A DNA stretch of 42,319 nt from Desulfobacterales bacterium HSG2 (GCA_030378035.1 JAUCGI010000200.1:1-42319); one strand, 5' to 3'; positions 24,295 through 34,444 are shown, counted from the first letter of the stretch. Notes: generated by a model from the sequence alone, not told the origin. Translations and numbers: made by a program.

Positions 24295-27073
24295 AATCAC
24301 GCACAACCTCCTGAAACTTATCAAATTCAGCTTCCAGCTTGTCCATAAGCGAACCGGCCTTGACCGAATCTCCTTCTTCTCCTCCGAGTTCAATTTGACA
24401 TGCAACATCCCGCAGTCTGTGAGCGGATATATTCGCGCATGCGCCTTTAATGCTGTGGGCTTCCATTATAATCTGTCCAAGATTATTCTCATCAATGGCA
24501 GTTCTGAGTTTCTGAATTCTATCCTGAAAATTCTCAATAAACATCGGAATAAATTTCTCACACAATGCCTCATTTCCTCCCATACGATTCAAAAATTCTG
24601 CTTTGTCAAAGATTTCAGAGACCTGACATTCGGAGACCGAGGCCCGAATCTCCGGCTTGTGTTCCCTGACTTCCAGTTTCAGATGTCTTTTAATCGTCGA
24701 GAGAAGTTCTGCTCCGTTAATCGGTTTTGAAAGATAATCATTCATCCCCGCGCGGATACAGCGTTCATAATCCTCCTTCATCGCGTCGGCCGTCATTGCG
24801 ATGATGGGAATATCAGGATCAAGAACACCGGACTCAGGATCACGGATGACGCGGGTCGCCTCAACGCCGTCCATTTCGGGCATTCGGACATCCATCAGAA
24901 CAACGTCATAAGGGGTTATCCCAAGTCTCTCAACCGCGGCTTTGCCATTGAACACCACATCTGCGGACAAGCCGAACTTTTCCAGAACCATCAGGGCCAC
25001 TTTCTGATTGATTTCATTGTCTTCTGCAAGAAGAATACGGATATTTCGGGCAAACGGCTTGGAAGGAGAAATTTCCGCCGGTGTGAGAAAAAACCCGCGG
25101 CCGGTGTCCGGAGAGACTTCATGGTTTTCCGGCAGCTTTTCAAAACACGCGGTGAACCAGAATGTCGAACCTTTGCTGGCCTGGCTCTCAACAGCGATCT
25201 CTCCGCCCATCAGCTCGGCCAGTTGTTTGGAGATGGCCAGGCCCAGACCGGTTCCGCCGTATCTCCGGCTTGTGGAAGAGTCTGTCTGAGAGAAGGATTT
25301 GAACAGGCGATCCATGCGGTCCCGGGGAATACCGACCCCGGTGTCAGTGACAGAGAAACGCAGGGTTGCATGGGTATCGCTCTCATTTTCCAGCGTGACC
25401 CGGATCATGACCTCCCCTGTTTCTGTAAACTTGATGGCGTTACTCACCAAGTTGGTGATAATCTGACGGAGACGATTGGAATCGCCCCGGAGCAACAGGG
25501 GAACATCCCGATGGTTCCGGTGAATCAGCTCGATTCCTTTTCCCTTTGCACCGGCATCCATCATATCTGTCACATTTCTGATCACATTCTCCAAGTTAAA
25601 ATCAATCCTCTCCAGTTCTATCATCCCGGCTTCTATTTTTGAATAATCCAGGATATCATTGAGGAGGGCCAGCAGGGATTGCGAGGAAGAATAGACTGTT
25701 TCAGCCTGGTCCTGCTGTTCCTCATTCAGAGATGATTCAAGGAGAAGCGCGCTCATACCGATGATCGCATTCAGAGGCGTGCGGATCTCGTGGCTCATGT
25801 TCGCCAGGAACAGGCTTTTGGCTTCACTCTCGGCCTGAGCGGCCCGCCGTTTCCTCTCGGCATTCTCTTTTTCCTCGTGCTGGGCAATGCGGAGCTTCTT
25901 TTCCCGAAAATAGGAGGAGAGACTGAGGATAAAAAATGCGGAAAACCCTGCGATCAGATTATACGTCATGGAGATTACAATGCCATGATGCACATAAACC
26001 AGGCTGCACATAAAAACAAATCCTGTGAACAAGATCGCGGCGATCAGGACCTGACGCCACGGGGTACACATAAATGAGCATAAAACAATGGAGAAGAGAA
26101 ACAGGAAACTGATCCCTGTCTCAACTGCCAGAGAAGCAGGCTCCAGCGGCGCGCCCTTTAAAAGCGTATTCACTGTGTCTGCGACGACTTCGGCACCATA
26201 TAACATGCCCATGGGCGTGTCAAACCAGTCATTGGAAAGCCCGAAGGTCTCTCCTATGATCACAATTTTATCTTGGAACCAGACTTTTAATTCGCTGATT
26301 TCATACTCGCTCAGATCGGAAATATCTAACACTTCAGCGGCCGTTATCCCGGCGAACTGATGGAGAAACCTGTGACCCTCGGGTATTGCTGAAAAATCAA
26401 TATAAAAATCATTAAACTGATTCAGGGGAACAGAAAGGGATCCCATAGTCAGCATCCCCTTCTGCAAGATCGGTTTTATCTCCAAGTACTCTGACACCAC
26501 CTGAACAGCGATGGGCCATTCATGCTCCCGCATGGTAATTTCAGGATAAATTCGGACGCGGCCCAAGAAGGTGGATACAGAACTCGATGAAATCAGGTTC
26601 ACATATCCGCTGCCAGTGACATCTCTTAAAATCCGAGTCGGATAATTGATCCTCACAAACCGGTTATTGTTGTCAAACAATGCCTGGGATGCCATGATCA
26701 CATTGTTCTGTTCAAGCGCTCTCGCCAGTATCGGATCCTCACCATACGCATCCGGAAAATCGAGTAACAAATCCACACAGATCACTTTTGCACCAAGTCG
26801 GTTCAGATTGGTAACAATTTTGGCGAGGTCCCTCCGTCTCAGAGGGGATTTCCCATATTCCGAGAAAAATGCTTCATCAATTGTAACCAAAGCGATCTTG
26901 TCATAAGAAAAGGTCATCTCCTTCCGGTTGATGATGTCGGAGCGCATCAGATGGCGAAAGAAGATCGTCTGATCCTCCAGCAGGGAAAATATCTCGTAAT
27001 ACTCAGCAGGAACGGAGAGAAGAAAGAGGAGGATGACGAAAAGAATCTCATATCGTTTCAGAAGTTTTTTCAT
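24266..27073 (-). CDS. CHASE2 hybrid histidine kinase with REC and Hpt domains
   Basis: The 935-residue protein begins at ATG 27073 ([12 protein letters not shown]). The frame is open to 27217, but that extension is translated from a hairpin and a MITE-like repeat, so I reject it. Order: a membrane helix (8-22), an extracytoplasmic CHASE2 domain (about 40-310), three helices (314-335, 340-361, 363-388), a coiled coil, HisKA with His428 (SHEIRTPLN), HATPase with Asn545 and GGTGLGL, a receiver with Asp728 ([13 protein letters not shown]), and Hpt with His873 ([12 protein letters not shown]). This is a complete four-step phosphorelay chain that lacks only the final regulator. It lies downstream of the FecR-like and haemagglutinin-CHAT genes, so I infer that it reports their state. 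The C-terminal tail GVQGLPCK comes from a palindromic repeat. Confidence 0.94.
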   Translation of the reverse strand: MKKLLKRYEILFVILLFLLSVPAEYYEIFSLLEDQTIFFRHLMRSDIINRKEMTFSYDKIALVTIDEAFFSEYGKSPLRRRDLAKIVTNLNRLGAKVICVDLLLDFPDAYGEDPILARALEQNNVIMASQALFDNNNRFVRINYPTRILRDVTGSGYVNLISSSSVSTFLGRVRIYPEITMREHEWPIAVQVVSEYLEIKPILQKGMLTMGSLSVPLNQFNDFYIDFSAIPEGHRFLHQFAGITAAEVLDISDLSEYEISELKVWFQDKIVIIGETFGLSNDWFDTPMGMLYGAEVVADTVNTLLKGAPLEPASLAVETGISFLFLFSIVLCSFMCTPWRQVLIAAILFTGFVFMCSLVYVHHGIVISMTYNLIAGFSAFFILSLSSYFREKKLRIAQHEEKENAERKRRAAQAESEAKSLFLANMSHEIRTPLNAIIGMSALLLESSLNEEQQDQAETVYSSSQSLLALLNDILDYSKIEAGMIELERIDFNLENVIRNVTDMMDAGAKGKGIELIHRNHRDVPLLLRGDSNRLRQIITNLVSNAIKFTETGEVMIRVTLENESDTHATLRFSVTDTGVGIPRDRMDRLFKSFSQTDSSTSRRYGGTGLGLAISKQLAELMGGEIAVESQASKGSTFWFTACFEKLPENHEVSPDTGRGFFLTPAEISPSKPFARNIRILLAEDNEINQKVALMVLEKFGLSADVVFNGKAAVERLGITPYDVVLMDVRMPEMDGVEATRVIRDPESGVLDPDIPIIAMTADAMKEDYERCIRAGMNDYLSKPINGAELLSTIKRHLKLEVREHKPEIRASVSECQVSEIFDKAEFLNRMGGNEALCEKFIPMFIENFQDRIQKLRTAIDENNLGQIIMEAHSIKGACANISAHRLRDVACQIELGGEEGDSVKAGSLMDKLEAEFDKFQEVVRDSGVQGLPCK

Positions 27074-27100
27074 ATCAAAGTTACCTGAGTGACAGATGGA

Positions 27101-27136
27101 CAGAAACCAGGCTTTTTTGAAAAGACCCGGTTTCTG
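27101..27136. repeat. Diverged AACCCGGTTT hairpin repeat upstream of the hybrid kinase
   Basis: Copy with arms AAACCAGGCTTTT and AAAGACCCGGTTT around TTGA, 28 bp upstream of ATG 27073. As at thiL, it stands directly next to a GATTATAACG-type element. Confidence 0.7.
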
Positions 27137-27150
27137 AGGTGTTTTGTTCT

Positions 27151-27280
27151 GATTATAACGCCTTTTGAGGGTGGATTCCGGGTCAGAAATGATAAAAATC
27201 CTGCCGATTTTTATCATTTCTGCCCGGAATGACAGGGTTGGGGCCTCTGAAAACGGAGTTCCCCAAAAGGTGTTATAATC
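27151..27280. mobile_element. MITE-like element with GATTATAACG ends and a long internal hairpin
   Basis: The ends 27151-27167 and 27264-27280 are inverted copies with one mismatch, and GTTTTGTT is directly repeated outside at 27141-27148 and 27283-27290. The interior holds a near-perfect hairpin: 27175-27200 pairs with 27206-27230 with one bulged base and a 5-base loop. No gene is encoded. The outer end reaches the stop region of the FecR-like gene (27289). Confidence 0.7.
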
Positions 27281-27288
27281 AGGTTTTG

Positions 27289-28215
27289 TTATTCGGTCCG
27301 GGCATGATAAACAGCCAGTTCCGCTTGTTTAAGGGTTTCCAGTTTCAGGTCCCCGAGAACTTTGATGAGAAAAGGTCTCATTTCGTTCGCGTCCGGATTT
27401 TGGGACAGGAATTTCCGATATTGGTCCATCGCGGGAATCTTGAAGCCGTGATCATCCATAAAGCTTCCGAGCAGGAATCCGTCCGGGTCCGTCTGCCGGA
27501 TACGCTCCGCTTTTTCTCGGAAGGATTTCATTTCAGACTGGGAGAGCCAGCGGATCCGCCCTTTCTCCTCGGGTGTGTAAGCGACTTCTCCGTCACGGAT
27601 CACCTGCACATGGTAATCAGACAGACCGGGGTTTGTCCGGCTTAATTTAAAACGGATCATATCACCGCGGGTTCCGGGGACATCAAATACCTCTTCTCCG
27701 ACAACAAGGCGATAGGAATATTTCGGTCCCGGGTTTTCCCAGACCAGATCCGGATAATCCCGGGAGAGCGTTATCTCCCTGACCGTTTTCAGTTCCGTCT
27801 CCGCTCTCTCTTTGTGATGACGCTTTACGGCCGAGTATTTCTGCACTTTTGCAAACTTTCTTTTCAGCAGACTCATGAAGTTTGCAGCAGGTTTGGGTTC
27901 GGAGATCGTGCCTCTGACGACATTTGCTCCACCCGTTCGGATTTCGACCCGGGTATTGCTTTCAACGGATTCGATCATACCGGTCTCCTGGTTGAGCAGT
28001 TTGCAGAACCCGTCCGATCCGGTTTTCACATGCCAGCCTTCAAAGAGAAACCGATTACGCCGGACATTTTTCCATCTCTCTCCGTCCGGGGAATACATCA
28101 CGGTCCCTTTCGGCTGGATCAGCAGCGCCAAAGGATCCTTTTGCGGCGATGCACTTGCAACTGTGCTGAAAATCAGCGCCGCAGCCAAGGTGAATACAAT
28201 GAGAAATCTGTTCAT
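27289..28215 (-). CDS. FecR-like periplasmic protein
   Basis: The 308-residue protein has a signal peptide (about 1-23, ending ASA) and a FecR-like beta domain (about 34-95: [15 protein letters not shown], then [17 protein letters not shown] and NTRVEIR). A second beta segment (about 155-220, [16 protein letters not shown]) and a helical tail with [16 protein letters not shown] follow. By family, FecR domains are periplasmic signal-relay or binding domains. Here there is no membrane anchor, so it is probably soluble. AAGGAGG lies 5 bp before the ATG. It starts 55 bp after the haemagglutinin-CHAT gene and precedes the CHASE2 kinase, so one transcript is likely. Its layout parallels the gene at 13772-14725. 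Confidence 0.82.
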   Translation of the reverse strand: MNRFLIVFTLAAALIFSTVASASPQKDPLALLIQPKGTVMYSPDGERWKNVRRNRFLFEGWHVKTGSDGFCKLLNQETGMIESVESNTRVEIRTGGANVVRGTISEPKPAANFMSLLKRKFAKVQKYSAVKRHHKERAETELKTVREITLSRDYPDLVWENPGPKYSYRLVVGEEVFDVPGTRGDMIRFKLSRTNPGLSDYHVQVIRDGEVAYTPEEKGRIRWLSQSEMKSFREKAERIRQTDPDGFLLGSFMDDHGFKIPAMDQYRKFLSQNPDANEMRPFLIKVLGDLKLETLKQAELAVYHARTE

Positions 28216-28270
28216 AACGTCCTCCTTTCTTTTCTTTGTTTATTATGTTATTATGTTGTTCTTCCTCGTT

Positions 28271-31200
28271 TTACAGCCAGTTCCCGATCAGCAAAAACGG
28301 TGCCCAGAACGCGGGATGGTCATATTCTGATCCGTTTATAAGCTTTTTCTGCGCGCTTTGCAGGGCTTTTGCTTTGGGTACTGATTTTTTCATCTGCCGA
28401 TAAAATTCGCTCACTGCCAGAAATGTGGCCTGGTCATCCACTGGCCACAGGGTTGCCAGCGCGCTCCTCGCGCCGGCTTTCAGGGCCACGCCGGCAAGAC
28501 CGAAGGCAGCGCGCTCGTCTCCCATGGCCGTTTCGCACGCGCTCAGGGCGAGCAGTTCCGGTTCCTCTTCCTGATATTTCCTCAGCCCCGCAAGACGCTC
28601 AAGCCCATCCGTTGTCAGTCTGCCGCTGTATGTCACCAGAAAGGTGTTTTCCCGGGTGCCGCCGAATACCGCATGGCTGGCGATATGGAGGGTGGTGTAA
28701 TTCCGGTTTCTGACTTCCGCTTCAAGATTCTCTATGGTGAATTCCTGATCCAGCAGAACTTTTCCGCCTGTGATCGCCCGGATCGCGTGCAGTTCTTTTT
28801 TCACACTTTTCAGCGGCAGGAACCCCTCCTTTGCCTGGGAAAGACCGCCGAGGAGCGTATCCCCGGATTCCTCACGGATTCCCCCGATGTCGGTGAGATT
28901 CAGGGCGGGCACGGTTCCCAGGGCATATTTTTCAATAAGGAAACGCTCGCCGTCGTGCAGCGCGGAAAAGGGTATCAGGCAGAGCGGCCCCTCGGGCGCG
29001 ATGATCAGGGTGTCAGTGTTCCGGGATACGAACTCGCTCTCGGCCGGACGTATCAGCCAGTCGTAGAGCTGCGCGGCCTCATCCTGAAAATCATCCTCCA
29101 TCTCCTCCAATTTCCTCCGGAATCTCTTTGAAACTGTGCGTAACTGTTCCGAGTCCGCGGGGACACTGATCTGCTTCATGCCGTCCGGCAGCATCAGCAG
29201 GAGATGCAGATGATCCGGCAAAAGAATCGGATAGATCACGGCCGTTCCGGGCGGAACATGCTCGGCTTTCCCGGATTTCTCCCGGACGATCAGGCATTCA
29301 TCCCGGAAGAAATTCTCCAGTTCGGCCTTCTTCAGAAATTCCATGGCATCCCTGGTTTCGCCCAGCAGGATTTGGGAAGCCCCAGCCCCTTCGAGAAGCA
29401 AGTCCGCAAGCCCGATATAAACCGGTCGGACATCTTCGCCAAACGCGTCCCTCGGTCCCCGGAATCCCGCGAAGAATTCCGTGCGGATCGGATTCAGCGT
29501 CCCGACTGCGTTCCGATAGGATGCGACAGCACCCTCCCTATCTCCGCTCTTTCCGAACAGCCTGCCCAGTTGCCATTGCCAGAGGTAGAGAATTTCGGGG
29601 AAATATCCCTGATGAGCAAGGAAAATCGCTTTCCGGGTCGATTTCACAGCGTCGTCATGGCGGTCATTCTTCTCATAATATTCCCCCAGGAAACCGTAAG
29701 CACTGGAAGTAATGCGGGAATTATTTATTTTCTCTCCGATACGGGCAGCATCCCCAAGCCATGCCTCCGAGGGATTCGGAAGCGGGGAGGTCCTTTGGAG
29801 AAGCAGGCTCAGCGCGATCAGATGGAATGCCTTGTGGTATGAATCAGGCTGTTTCCCAATCTCTGTTGCCGCATCTTCCAGAACGGCGGACGCGTTCCTG
29901 GGCTTTCCGCTTTCAAGTTCCGCCCGGGCCATGTTCAGCAGGAGTTTTGATTTCAGGGAAAGGGCCTCTTCCGAATCTCCCAGGAACGGAATCTGTTCCC
30001 GGTAAGCTGCCACTGCACCCCGGTAATCCCTGTTCACGGCCCGGATGTTCCCCAGGTGGTTCAGAACCCCGGCGATGAGCAGGGAATTCTGAGTGAGACG
30101 GGCATATTCCAAGCCTTTCTTCACGTCATCAATGGCCTGCTTCTTCTCTCCGAGACAGAGACGGAGGTCTGCGAGCGCGGACAGGACCGGTGCCATGTCA
30201 GAGGGATCATCCGTATCCTCCGCAAGCGGCAGGATATCACGGAGAAGGGCCAGTGATCTCCCGTGATATCCGAGCGCCGCATAAGCGTGAGCCAGGCGAA
30301 GCGCATCCGAAACGCCGAGTGCCTTCCCCTCCGATGCCCGCACCGCGCCTGAAAAGTCGCCTCTGTGCAAATATTCGTCAGATTCGGGTGGCAGGCTCGG
30401 GAGGAAGTCATCAAACCGGGGCGGCGCCGCATCCCGTCCTTTCATCACAAAGCGGCTCGTATCTTCGGCAAAACGTGCTTTGCACGGGGTTTTTGCCCAC
30501 TTTCCCGCGTCAAGATATGCCCCGGTCATGAGGGCCATGGAACTGGTGATGTCAACATCCGGGGCTTCGATGCGTACGGTTCCGTCATTCCCCCGTCTGG
30601 ATGACGCGTCCACCACGCTGTCCGAGGATTTGACATAGTTGTCCGTGGTGATGAAGATCGCGCCCCCGTCCCCCTCATCCGCTTTAGCGGTGATGCGGCC
30701 GTGATTCAGGATGACGAATTTCGAGTCGGTCGTGACATCGCCGCCCTGGCCCTCACCCCGGGTGACGCTGCTGGTAATTTCACCGCCTAACAGATAAATC
30801 TCATTTTCGGCAGTGATGTTTATCCTACCGCCGCCCGCGCCTTCTGCCTCGGTGGTCAGGGAACTGGCATCAGAGAGTTTGAGCGAGTCCGTCGCATCCA
30901 CATTTATCGTACCTGCGTCCCCCCTGTTTTCAGATGCCTCGCTGTCCGAGGGAAGTGAGGATGAGGATACCGTCGCATTGTCCCGGAGCAGAAGGATATT
31001 CCCTTCTATGTATATGTTTCCCGCGTTTCCCTGTCCCAGGGTTTCCGTGTCAACAGACGCATCGGCTGACAGGCTCAGGGTATCCGCGGAGATGCGGATA
31101 TCCCCGGCTTGGCCTTTTCCCTGGGTTTGTGCCTGAACAGATCCGCCTTCTTCTACGGAAAGACGGTTTGCAGTGATTTCCACATTTCCGGCTTTTCCCG

Positions 31201-32407
31201 CGCCGGTGGTGAAGGTGTCTATGGCAGCATGGGACATGGTCACGGATTCGGCCGCATGAATGATGACATTTCCGGCTTTTCCCGAGGCCCCTTCTTTGGA
31301 CTCGGTCTGAATCAGGGTATTATCACTTATGACAACATCTTTGCCCGATATGTAAAGGGTTCCCGCATTGCCGGAGGCTGTGCTGCCGATGGTTCCGGAT
31401 CGGATGTTGCTGTCTGAGATATCAAGGGATCCGGATGCGAGAATATTCAGGGAAGTGCCTTCTGTTTTGCCGAATGTGTCTGTGGAGAGACGGCTGTTCC
31501 GAATTTTAATGCTTTCGGCCTGTATGTCCGAGTGGGAAGCTGGAAAACTTTCCATTGTAAAGGGGGAATCCGCCAGGATCCCGCTTTGGTCTGCAAGAAA
31601 TTTTCCGGCCCGGATGTGAATGCTGCCGTGTCTGACATAAATGTTTGAAGGTGTTTCCTCCTGATTTGCGGTGATGGCGACATTTCCCGGGTCCGTAAGA
31701 TCAGACAGATCCGAGTCCGCAATATCCGTGCTGATCTCACCGGAAGACAGAGCGGCCAGGCTCACCCTGCCATTGCTGTTGGTCATATCCGCTCCGGTTA
31801 TGCGGATATTCCTTCCGACTGCCCCGAGGGTGTCGCCGGAAAATTCGATATCGCAGCCCTCAAATGCGATTTCCCCGGGGGTTTCCCCGATTTCCTCCGG
31901 AAGCGTGAGAAAGCCGAAGGCCGCTGGTGAGGATACGGACAGGACCTCACTTTCCATGGGCATGGCATAAAAGCGTTCACTTTCTCCCATACGCAGATAA
32001 TCGGCTGTGCTTGCATGGAACGCGCCCCTGACATCCAGTGCGGCATTCGCTCCGAACATGATGCCAGCGGGATTCAGCAGATACAGGTCCGCACCCGGAA
32101 TCACAGAGCGCAGTGTGCCGTCAATCAGGGAGGTGTTTCCGCCTGTGATCCGGCTGATGATGTTTCGGACAGAACCCGGGCCTTTGAAGGTGGCGCTTTC
32201 ACCGGTGTTGATGTCAAAGGTCTGAAAGCTGTGAAACAGATTCGGACCGGCCTGCTCCCCGTATTCTGCCCGGATATCATAATGGGGCCCGGGAAGACTC
32301 ATGTTTCCCATGGGGCCGATGGTTCCGTCCAGGGTAACCTGGGCGGAAACCCGGGGCAGAATGAACAGTGTCAGCAATGTGATGAGAATAGTTGTTTTTT
32401 TTGTCAT
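28271..32407 (-). CDS. Haemagglutinin-type (two-partner secretion) protein fused to TPR and CHAT domains
   Basis: The 1378-residue protein starts at ATG 32407 after GGAGGTAAGATA and has a signal peptide ending VSA before QVTLDG. Residues about 22-275 form the filamentous haemagglutinin N-terminal secretion domain, with the family motif NPAGIMFGANAALDVRGAF. A beta-helix follows (to about 640) made of GNAGNIYIEGN-type turns. TPR-like helices fill about 690-975 and a CHAT domain about 1050-1378, with predicted catalytic His1245 (ASHAVFGG) and Cys1291 (LSACETAMG). By family, the N-terminal domain is recognised by an outer-membrane TpsB/FhaC pore; no such gene is in the window. I infer a surface-delivered caspase-like protease. 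The CHAT part is only distantly related to those at 1-12061. Confidence 0.92.
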   Translation of the reverse strand: MTKKTTILITLLTLFILPRVSAQVTLDGTIGPMGNMSLPGPHYDIRAEYGEQAGPNLFHSFQTFDINTGESATFKGPGSVRNIISRITGGNTSLIDGTLRSVIPGADLYLLNPAGIMFGANAALDVRGAFHASTADYLRMGESERFYAMPMESEVLSVSSPAAFGFLTLPEEIGETPGEIAFEGCDIEFSGDTLGAVGRNIRITGADMTNSNGRVSLAALSSGEISTDIADSDLSDLTDPGNVAITANQEETPSNIYVRHGSIHIRAGKFLADQSGILADSPFTMESFPASHSDIQAESIKIRNSRLSTDTFGKTEGTSLNILASGSLDISDSNIRSGTIGSTASGNAGTLYISGKDVVISDNTLIQTESKEGASGKAGNVIIHAAESVTMSHAAIDTFTTGAGKAGNVEITANRLSVEEGGSVQAQTQGKGQAGDIRISADTLSLSADASVDTETLGQGNAGNIYIEGNILLLRDNATVSSSSLPSDSEASENRGDAGTINVDATDSLKLSDASSLTTEAEGAGGGRINITAENEIYLLGGEITSSVTRGEGQGGDVTTDSKFVILNHGRITAKADEGDGGAIFITTDNYVKSSDSVVDASSRRGNDGTVRIEAPDVDITSSMALMTGAYLDAGKWAKTPCKARFAEDTSRFVMKGRDAAPPRFDDFLPSLPPESDEYLHRGDFSGAVRASEGKALGVSDALRLAHAYAALGYHGRSLALLRDILPLAEDTDDPSDMAPVLSALADLRLCLGEKKQAIDDVKKGLEYARLTQNSLLIAGVLNHLGNIRAVNRDYRGAVAAYREQIPFLGDSEEALSLKSKLLLNMARAELESGKPRNASAVLEDAATEIGKQPDSYHKAFHLIALSLLLQRTSPLPNPSEAWLGDAARIGEKINNSRITSSAYGFLGEYYEKNDRHDDAVKSTRKAIFLAHQGYFPEILYLWQWQLGRLFGKSGDREGAVASYRNAVGTLNPIRTEFFAGFRGPRDAFGEDVRPVYIGLADLLLEGAGASQILLGETRDAMEFLKKAELENFFRDECLIVREKSGKAEHVPPGTAVIYPILLPDHLHLLLMLPDGMKQISVPADSEQLRTVSKRFRRKLEEMEDDFQDEAAQLYDWLIRPAESEFVSRNTDTLIIAPEGPLCLIPFSALHDGERFLIEKYALGTVPALNLTDIGGIREESGDTLLGGLSQAKEGFLPLKSVKKELHAIRAITGGKVLLDQEFTIENLEAEVRNRNYTTLHIASHAVFGGTRENTFLVTYSGRLTTDGLERLAGLRKYQEEEPELLALSACETAMGDERAAFGLAGVALKAGARSALATLWPVDDQATFLAVSEFYRQMKKSVPKAKALQSAQKKLINGSEYDHPAFWAPFLLIGNWL

Positions 32408-32462
32408 TATCTTACCTCCAAATCATTTATCCATTTATTTATTTAACCATCCGGCCATCCGT

Positions 32463-32501
32463 CCGGAGTGCAAAGCTTGCTTTGCAAGGTAAACACTCCG
32501 G
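32463..32501. repeat. Internally deleted copy of the CCGG-ended palindrome
   Basis: Only 39 bp remain: the left arm CCGGAGTGCAAAGCTTGC, then AAGGTAAA and ACTCCGG, with the conserved centre missing. It lies 22 bp beyond the stop of the ATPase-nuclease gene at 32524. Confidence 0.8.
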
Positions 32502-32523
32502 ATATATATCAATGCGGAATAAT

Positions 32524-34269
32524 TCACTTGTCGAGCCATCGTTTGTCACTCGTCCATGCGATTCCGTTTTTTTTCAGATGGTCAGTCGTATTTTTGTAAA
32601 AACCGCTGACGGAAAACACAAACAGCAGAACCTTGCCGATATCCTCAAGCCTTGCCAGTTCCTCTGCTTTCTCCTGAAACGCCTTTGCCTCCTTCACGCT
32701 GAATTTGACCTTCCTGTTTTTCACCTCTCCGATCAGGGAATACCCGTCCTCTTCCGCAATGGCAAGAACATCAATCTGGAATTCCGGCTCGTGGAGCGGC
32801 GGAGAATGATATGACCACACATTCCCGTATTCCGTGAACCTGAAATCGTCCGGAAGATTCCGCATCATTGCCATGAACCGGTCATTTTCCTTAAAAGCCT
32901 CGGATTTCAGGCGGCTGATGATCATGAACTCGGCAAACGCGCCTTTGTACCGGCCGTATTCCCCCCTGAGCCGCTCATATTTTTCCTGAATGTCTTCAAA
33001 TAACTGCCTGTATTCATCAGGGGCCTCACGGGTGACGAACTCGTCAATATCCTCCGAGTATGTCCGCCTGAAGACCTTGTCAAAAATATTGTCCTGCACT
33101 CCTCTGTACCTGCCGTAGTGTTCCTCGATGATGTCGGCTCTGAATAGTGCCCTGAATTTTTTCTCCAGTTCGGAATCGCTCATGTCGAGTCCGAGCTTCC
33201 GCTTGAGCTCCTTCCGGGCCACGAATCTGTGGCGTTCCTTTGAAAGACAGAGGACCATGTCCTTCGCATGGGCATCGTTGATCCGGGGGAATGCGGAATC
33301 GAGATATTCCATCCAGATCATGTTGATGGTGCCGTCTAAGTTCAGTGTCTCGAATTCGAGAATTCTGCGGATGCCATCCTCCGTTGTCAGATCCTTCCTC
33401 CCCGGGCACTTTGATTCAAACAACGCGCTGATGTAGAACGGATTGCCCTCTGCCAGATGCGCCATCAGCCAGGCGCTCTCTTCCGACACAGGGATATTCC
33501 GGAACAATGAATATTTGTATATCATCTCAACGGCCTCGTCCTCAGGCAGGTTTCCCAACGGGTCTTTGAGGAATCTGCCCGGGAGAAACTTGCTCAGGTC
33601 ATCCATGAGCCAGCCCACCCAGCTTCCGGTGACAAGGAGCGGCGCGTTTCTGTATTCACAGGTGTGCAGATAGCTGCCCGCGAGGTTTTTTGCCCGTCGG
33701 GTCCGTTCTCTGTCCAAGAAGATGAAACGGTTGATGAACTGGAATTCGTCAATCATCTGGACGGCAAACCCGCCATAATGCTGGGCCGTCATCCGGGGGG
33801 CCTCTCTTGCGACATTCCAGAGGCGGTCCGTGTTCTCCTCTTTTATCAGACGAATAACCGCTCTGATGCTATCGGCAACATAAACAAACCCTTCTTTCTT
33901 GGCGATTTTCAGAGCATGTTCCGGACTGCCTGTCTGGATGTGTTCCATGTAGTCCGGTTTCCGTGTTCTGAAGGCCATATACTGATAAACAAAGTTGATA
34001 AAAAACTCGGCTGCGAAATCGCCCAGCCACTGATCCGTCTGTCGGATTCCGAAATAGAAAGGGACCACTTTGTCATTTTTTTCAAAGACCATGTTGTACA
34101 ATCTTTGCAGCAACGCGGTTTTACCGGTCTTTCTCCTTGAGAGAATCGCCGTACTTTGGGAAATTTTCCGTTTTATTCCGCCAGTCCAGTTCAGAAAATA
34201 CGCCAGTTCCTTTCTCCTCCCGGTGAACAATTCGGGCACACTGATTCTTTCTTCAAGCCAGATTCTCAT
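32524..34269 (-). CDS. AAA ATPase with C-terminal PD-(D/E)XK nuclease domain (close paralogue)
   Basis: The 581-residue protein matches the gene at 21579-23351 along its whole length: the same opening (MRIWLEERI), P-loop SRRKTGKT at 44-51, Asp174-Glu175 in QMIDEFQFIN, GNPFYISALF, and a nuclease end with Asp500 and Glu515-Val-Lys517 (LIGEVKNRK). An AAGGAGG-type ribosome site lies just upstream. It stands alone between the giant propeller gene and the haemagglutinin-CHAT gene, without a toxin-antitoxin pair. Two close copies 9 kb apart suggest duplication with separate specialisation. The substrate is unknown. Confidence 0.85.
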   Translation of the reverse strand: MRIWLEERISVPELFTGRRKELAYFLNWTGGIKRKISQSTAILSRRKTGKTALLQRLYNMVFEKNDKVVPFYFGIRQTDQWLGDFAAEFFINFVYQYMAFRTRKPDYMEHIQTGSPEHALKIAKKEGFVYVADSIRAVIRLIKEENTDRLWNVAREAPRMTAQHYGGFAVQMIDEFQFINRFIFLDRERTRRAKNLAGSYLHTCEYRNAPLLVTGSWVGWLMDDLSKFLPGRFLKDPLGNLPEDEAVEMIYKYSLFRNIPVSEESAWLMAHLAEGNPFYISALFESKCPGRKDLTTEDGIRRILEFETLNLDGTINMIWMEYLDSAFPRINDAHAKDMVLCLSKERHRFVARKELKRKLGLDMSDSELEKKFRALFRADIIEEHYGRYRGVQDNIFDKVFRRTYSEDIDEFVTREAPDEYRQLFEDIQEKYERLRGEYGRYKGAFAEFMIISRLKSEAFKENDRFMAMMRNLPDDFRFTEYGNVWSYHSPPLHEPEFQIDVLAIAEEDGYSLIGEVKNRKVKFSVKEAKAFQEKAEELARLEDIGKVLLFVFSVSGFYKNTTDHLKKNGIAWTSDKRWLDK

Positions 34270-34310
34270 TTTGTTCCTCCTTTTTTATATGTCCCGACGT
34301 CATCATTCAT

Positions 34311-34437
34311 CCGGAGTGCAAAGCTTCATCCGGAGTGCAAAGCTTGCTTTGCGAGTCACTGTTTCGGGCCTCACTTGCAAGGTAAACCTTGCACTCCGGA
34401 GGGAGCCTTGCACTCCGGAGGGAGCCTTGCACTCCGG
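34311..34437. repeat. CCGG-palindrome cluster 3' of the giant propeller gene
   Basis: A left-arm fragment (34311-34326) is followed by a full 70-bp copy (34330-34399) and two tandem 19-bp right-arm fragments (34400-34418, 34419-34437), each ending CCTTGCACTCCGG. The cluster ends 7 bp from the stop of the gene at 34445. Confidence 0.88.
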
Positions 34438-34444
34438 AGATGGA

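Noticed and set aside
27074..27217. N-terminal extension of the hybrid kinase by 48 residues
   Set aside because: It is translated from a MITE-like element and a hairpin repeat; the membrane helix begins after the internal ATG.
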